This document shows, piece by piece, positions 62,206-64,000 of a DNA stretch of 64,000 bases. Each line of letters starts with the position of its first letter. Within the stretch, counting starts at the first letter, position 1. The translations under genes were made by a program, and so were the position numbers. The notes beneath the pieces are model-generated. The model saw nothing but the letters and a program-made list of their open reading frames with translations. It did not search any database and was not told where the DNA came from. Origin of the DNA: Paenibacillus azoreducens (GTDB lineage Bacteria; Bacillota; Bacilli; Paenibacillales; Paenibacillaceae); contig NZ_AP025343.1 of assembly GCF_021654775.1 (NCBI RefSeq), forward strand, positions 1,827,501-1,891,500, written 5' to 3'.

Positions 62206-63038
62206 TACGCCTTGATTCCATTCATCGCAATGCCTTCAATAAAATAACGCTGCAGGAATATAAACAAAATGATGATCGGCAGCGTCGCCATGACCGCACC
62301 GGCCATCAGCAGCGGATAGTCGGTGGAATGCTGGCCTTGAAACGTCGAAATGCCGATGGATAGCACCCGCATATCCTCAGAACTGGTCATGATGAGCGGC
62401 CACAGCAGTTCATTCCATGAGGCCAAGATAGTAAAAATGGCCAGGGAAACGAGCGCCGATTTGGACAGAGGCAGATAAATGTTCCAATAAATCCGGAAGT
62501 AGCTGCAGCCGTCTATTTTGGCCGCCTCCTCCAGATCTTTGGGCAGCGTCATAAAGAACTGCCGCAGCAGGAAGGTACCGAAGGCGCTAAAGATTCCGGG
62601 AATGATCAGCACGTAAAATGTATCCAGCCAGTCCAGCTCACGCATGATGACAAAGCTTGGAATCATGACCACCTGGGACGGAACCATGAGGACGGCCAGC
62701 ATTGCGAGAAAAATGATGTTTTTGCCCGGGAACTTCAGACTAGCAAAGGAATAGGCGGCTAGCGAACAGAGCAGAAGCTGACCAGCCGTTCGGCTGACCG
62801 TAATGAGCAGTGTATTTCCGTAATATCTTGCAAAATCGATGGTTTCCAAAACCTTGGAATAGTTCTCGAAATGCCATTCCGCAGGGAAAAGCGCGGGCGG
62901 CACCTTCATGGAGTCGGCAAAAGATTTAAAGGATGTGGACAGCATCCATAGAAAGGGCATGATCATGAGCACGGCTCCTGCGATGAGCAAAATGTGAACC
63001 GCGATCCTGCTTGCTTTGTTGCTGGCGCTGCTTGTCAT
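62205..63038 (-). CDS. Sugar ABC transporter permease, MalG type
   Basis: A 277-residue permease with six segments and the EAA loop LEEAAKIDGCSYFRIYWNIY. The C-terminus FLQRYFIEGIAMNGIKA is standard for sugar importers. It is transcribed leftward after the partner permease with an 18-bp gap. The 3' end touches the repeat at 62177. The substrate is unknown, since the binding protein is outside the window. Confidence 0.92.
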   Translation of the reverse strand: MTSSASNKASRIAVHILLIAGAVLMIMPFLWMLSTSFKSFADSMKVPPALFPAEWHFENYSKVLETIDFARYYGNTLLITVSRTAGQLLLCSLAAYSFASLKFPGKNIIFLAMLAVLMVPSQVVMIPSFVIMRELDWLDTFYVLIIPGIFSAFGTFLLRQFFMTLPKDLEEAAKIDGCSYFRIYWNIYLPLSKSALVSLAIFTILASWNELLWPLIMTSSEDMRVLSIGISTFQGQHSTDYPLLMAGAVMATLPIIILFIFLQRYFIEGIAMNGIKA

Positions 63039-63056
63039 CGGGCGCGCCTCCTTCCT

Positions 63057-64000
63057 TTATTGATAATGGACCCAGCGCTTCTGGAAGTACATCTGAAAGG
63101 CCGTGATGACGAGGATGATGATAAACAGAATGAAAGCTTGGGCGGAAGCGTAACCCATATTAAAATACTTGAAGCCATCCTCCCAAATGTTGTAGACGAC
63201 GGTCCGCGTCGAATCGAGCAGGGAGGACTGCTGGCCCATCATGATAAAGACAAGATCGAATACCTGAAAAGAGTTGATGAAAGACATAACAAGCACAAAA
63301 AACAGGCTGGGCGTAAGCAACGGCAGCGTAATCCGAAAAAAACGGTACAGCGTACCGGCGCCGTCCAATGAGGCTGCTTCATAGTAGCTGGCGGAAATGC
63401 CCTGCAGGCCGGAGAGAAGAATGACGGCGTTATATCCGATGCTGGTCCACACGCTGACGATTACGATCGAGAACAGAGCGAATTTCTCATCGAAGAGCCA
63501 GTTCGGCTGCGGCAGATGGAGAGTTCCAAGCACGAAATTAATTAGCCCGAACTCCGAGTTGTACAGCCACTTCCAGACCATTCCGACGGCAATGGGCATC
63601 GTGATCACCGGAATAAAATAAAGGGTTCTGTAGAGAACCATGCCTTTGATCTTCTGGTTCAACAGCACGGCTAATATGACGGCAAAAGCAATGGAAAGCG
63701 GTACTGTAGCTATAGTGTAGAGCAGCGTGTTCAACAGCGAGCGGGTGAACTTCCCGTCCGCTGCAAGCTGCGCAAAGTTGTCGATTCCGTTAAAGACGGG
63801 GGAGGACATGCCGTCCCAAGCCGTAAAGGACAGGAACAAGGAAGCGGCGGAGGGGACCATATAAAATATGGCAAGCCCGAGCACAACCGGGAGAATGAAA
63901 AGATATCCCCAGGCCGCTTCACGGATCGAAAGCTTGGAAGGATTGCGCCTTTGCTTTATCGGCGCTTGGGGCTGTTGTTTGGCGGAAGCCGTGGATGCGT
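63057..64000 (-). CDS. Sugar ABC transporter permease, MalF type (5' end cut by window)
   Basis: The frame is open to the window edge. The visible part has a basic N-terminal region (KQRRNPSKLSIREAAWGYLF), six membrane segments, and the EAA loop YYEAASLDGAGTLYRFFRIT. The family N-terminus is nearly complete, so only a few residues and the promoter should lie beyond 64000. It pairs with the downstream MalG-type permease. Confidence 0.9.
   Translation of the reverse strand, partial: ASTASAKQQPQAPIKQRRNPSKLSIREAAWGYLFILPVVLGLAIFYMVPSAASLFLSFTAWDGMSSPVFNGIDNFAQLAADGKFTRSLLNTLLYTIATVPLSIAFAVILAVLLNQKIKGMVLYRTLYFIPVITMPIAVGMVWKWLYNSEFGLINFVLGTLHLPQPNWLFDEKFALFSIVIVSVWTSIGYNAVILLSGLQGISASYYEAASLDGAGTLYRFFRITLPLLTPSLFFVLVMSFINSFQVFDLVFIMMGQQSSLLDSTRTVVYNIWEDGFKYFNMGYASAQAFILFIIILVITAFQMYFQKRWVHYQ

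Overview
The window looks like chromosome from a moderate-GC, spore-forming member of the Firmicutes, most likely Paenibacillus or a close relative (inference). Evidence: strong GGAGG-type ribosome sites with frequent TTG/GTG starts, the Bacillales gene order gerM-rph-rdgB, a TagO-like wall-polymer transferase, several sugar ABC importers paired with YesM/YesN-type two-component systems and glycosidases, and very repeat-rich intergenic DNA. There is no phage or plasmid backbone. One decayed IS1182-type element is visible.

Layout. 1-6.3 kb: a peptide-antibiotic immunity type ABC block (LanFEG-like ATPase, three permeases, a second ATPase with degenerate motifs, a further permease) followed by its OmpR-type regulator and kinase. 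6.3-8.6 kb: an AT-rich island with a LuxR-type regulator whose receiver lacks the phosphorylatable Asp, repeats and a DUF1904 gene. 8.6-19.8 kb: ppaC, a small acidic protein, a TetR regulator plus MFS efflux pump, an acetyltransferase, a metallo-beta-lactamase fold hydrolase, an ECF sigma/anti-sigma pair, a DUF418 protein, a decayed FN3 gene, a PgpA-like gene and gerM. 20.4-24 kb: rph, rdgB, an ASCH protein and an endonuclease/exonuclease/phosphatase protein. 24.2-34 kb: a sugar-sensing two-component system, an ABC importer and a GH2 beta-galactosidase. 34-39.1 kb: histidinol-phosphatase, an AraC regulator, a broken fucU remnant, asnB and two small proteins. 39.2-40.6 kb: tRNA-Arg followed by a tRNA-linked tandem repeat and a probable type I toxin-antitoxin pair. 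40.7-54.8 kb: L,D-transpeptidase, a serine hydrolase, then an esterase-permease-permease-binding protein-GH3-GH94-LacI locus that fits uptake and breakdown of beta-1,2-glucooligosaccharides. 55-64 kb: a polysaccharide deacetylase, the IS remnant, a TagO-like gene, a beta-propeller lipoprotein-like secreted protein, pstSCA without pstB, and two sugar permeases running off the right edge.

How the genes work together. The two sugar loci each carry their own regulator, importer and intracellular hydrolase/phosphorylase. In the GH94 locus LacI-type operators overlap a consensus promoter upstream of the esterase. The first block is a self-contained sense-and-pump module against membrane-active peptides. 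No lanthipeptide precursor or biosynthetic gene is visible.

The most unusual content is non-coding. (1) Four elements of about 180-185 bp have dyad symmetry and carry four copies of a short word; in three of them the spacing is exactly 50/75/50 nt, yet the word differs between elements. (2) A roughly 110-nt element at the 3' sides of genes has a 5' hairpin whose two arms change together from copy to copy, as expected for a selected RNA fold. (3) A palindromic GGGGTCCCCGCAAAGT element is often found next to (2). (4) A 121-126 bp tandem repeat starts inside the 3' end of tRNA-Arg. These families are the best candidates here for something undescribed.
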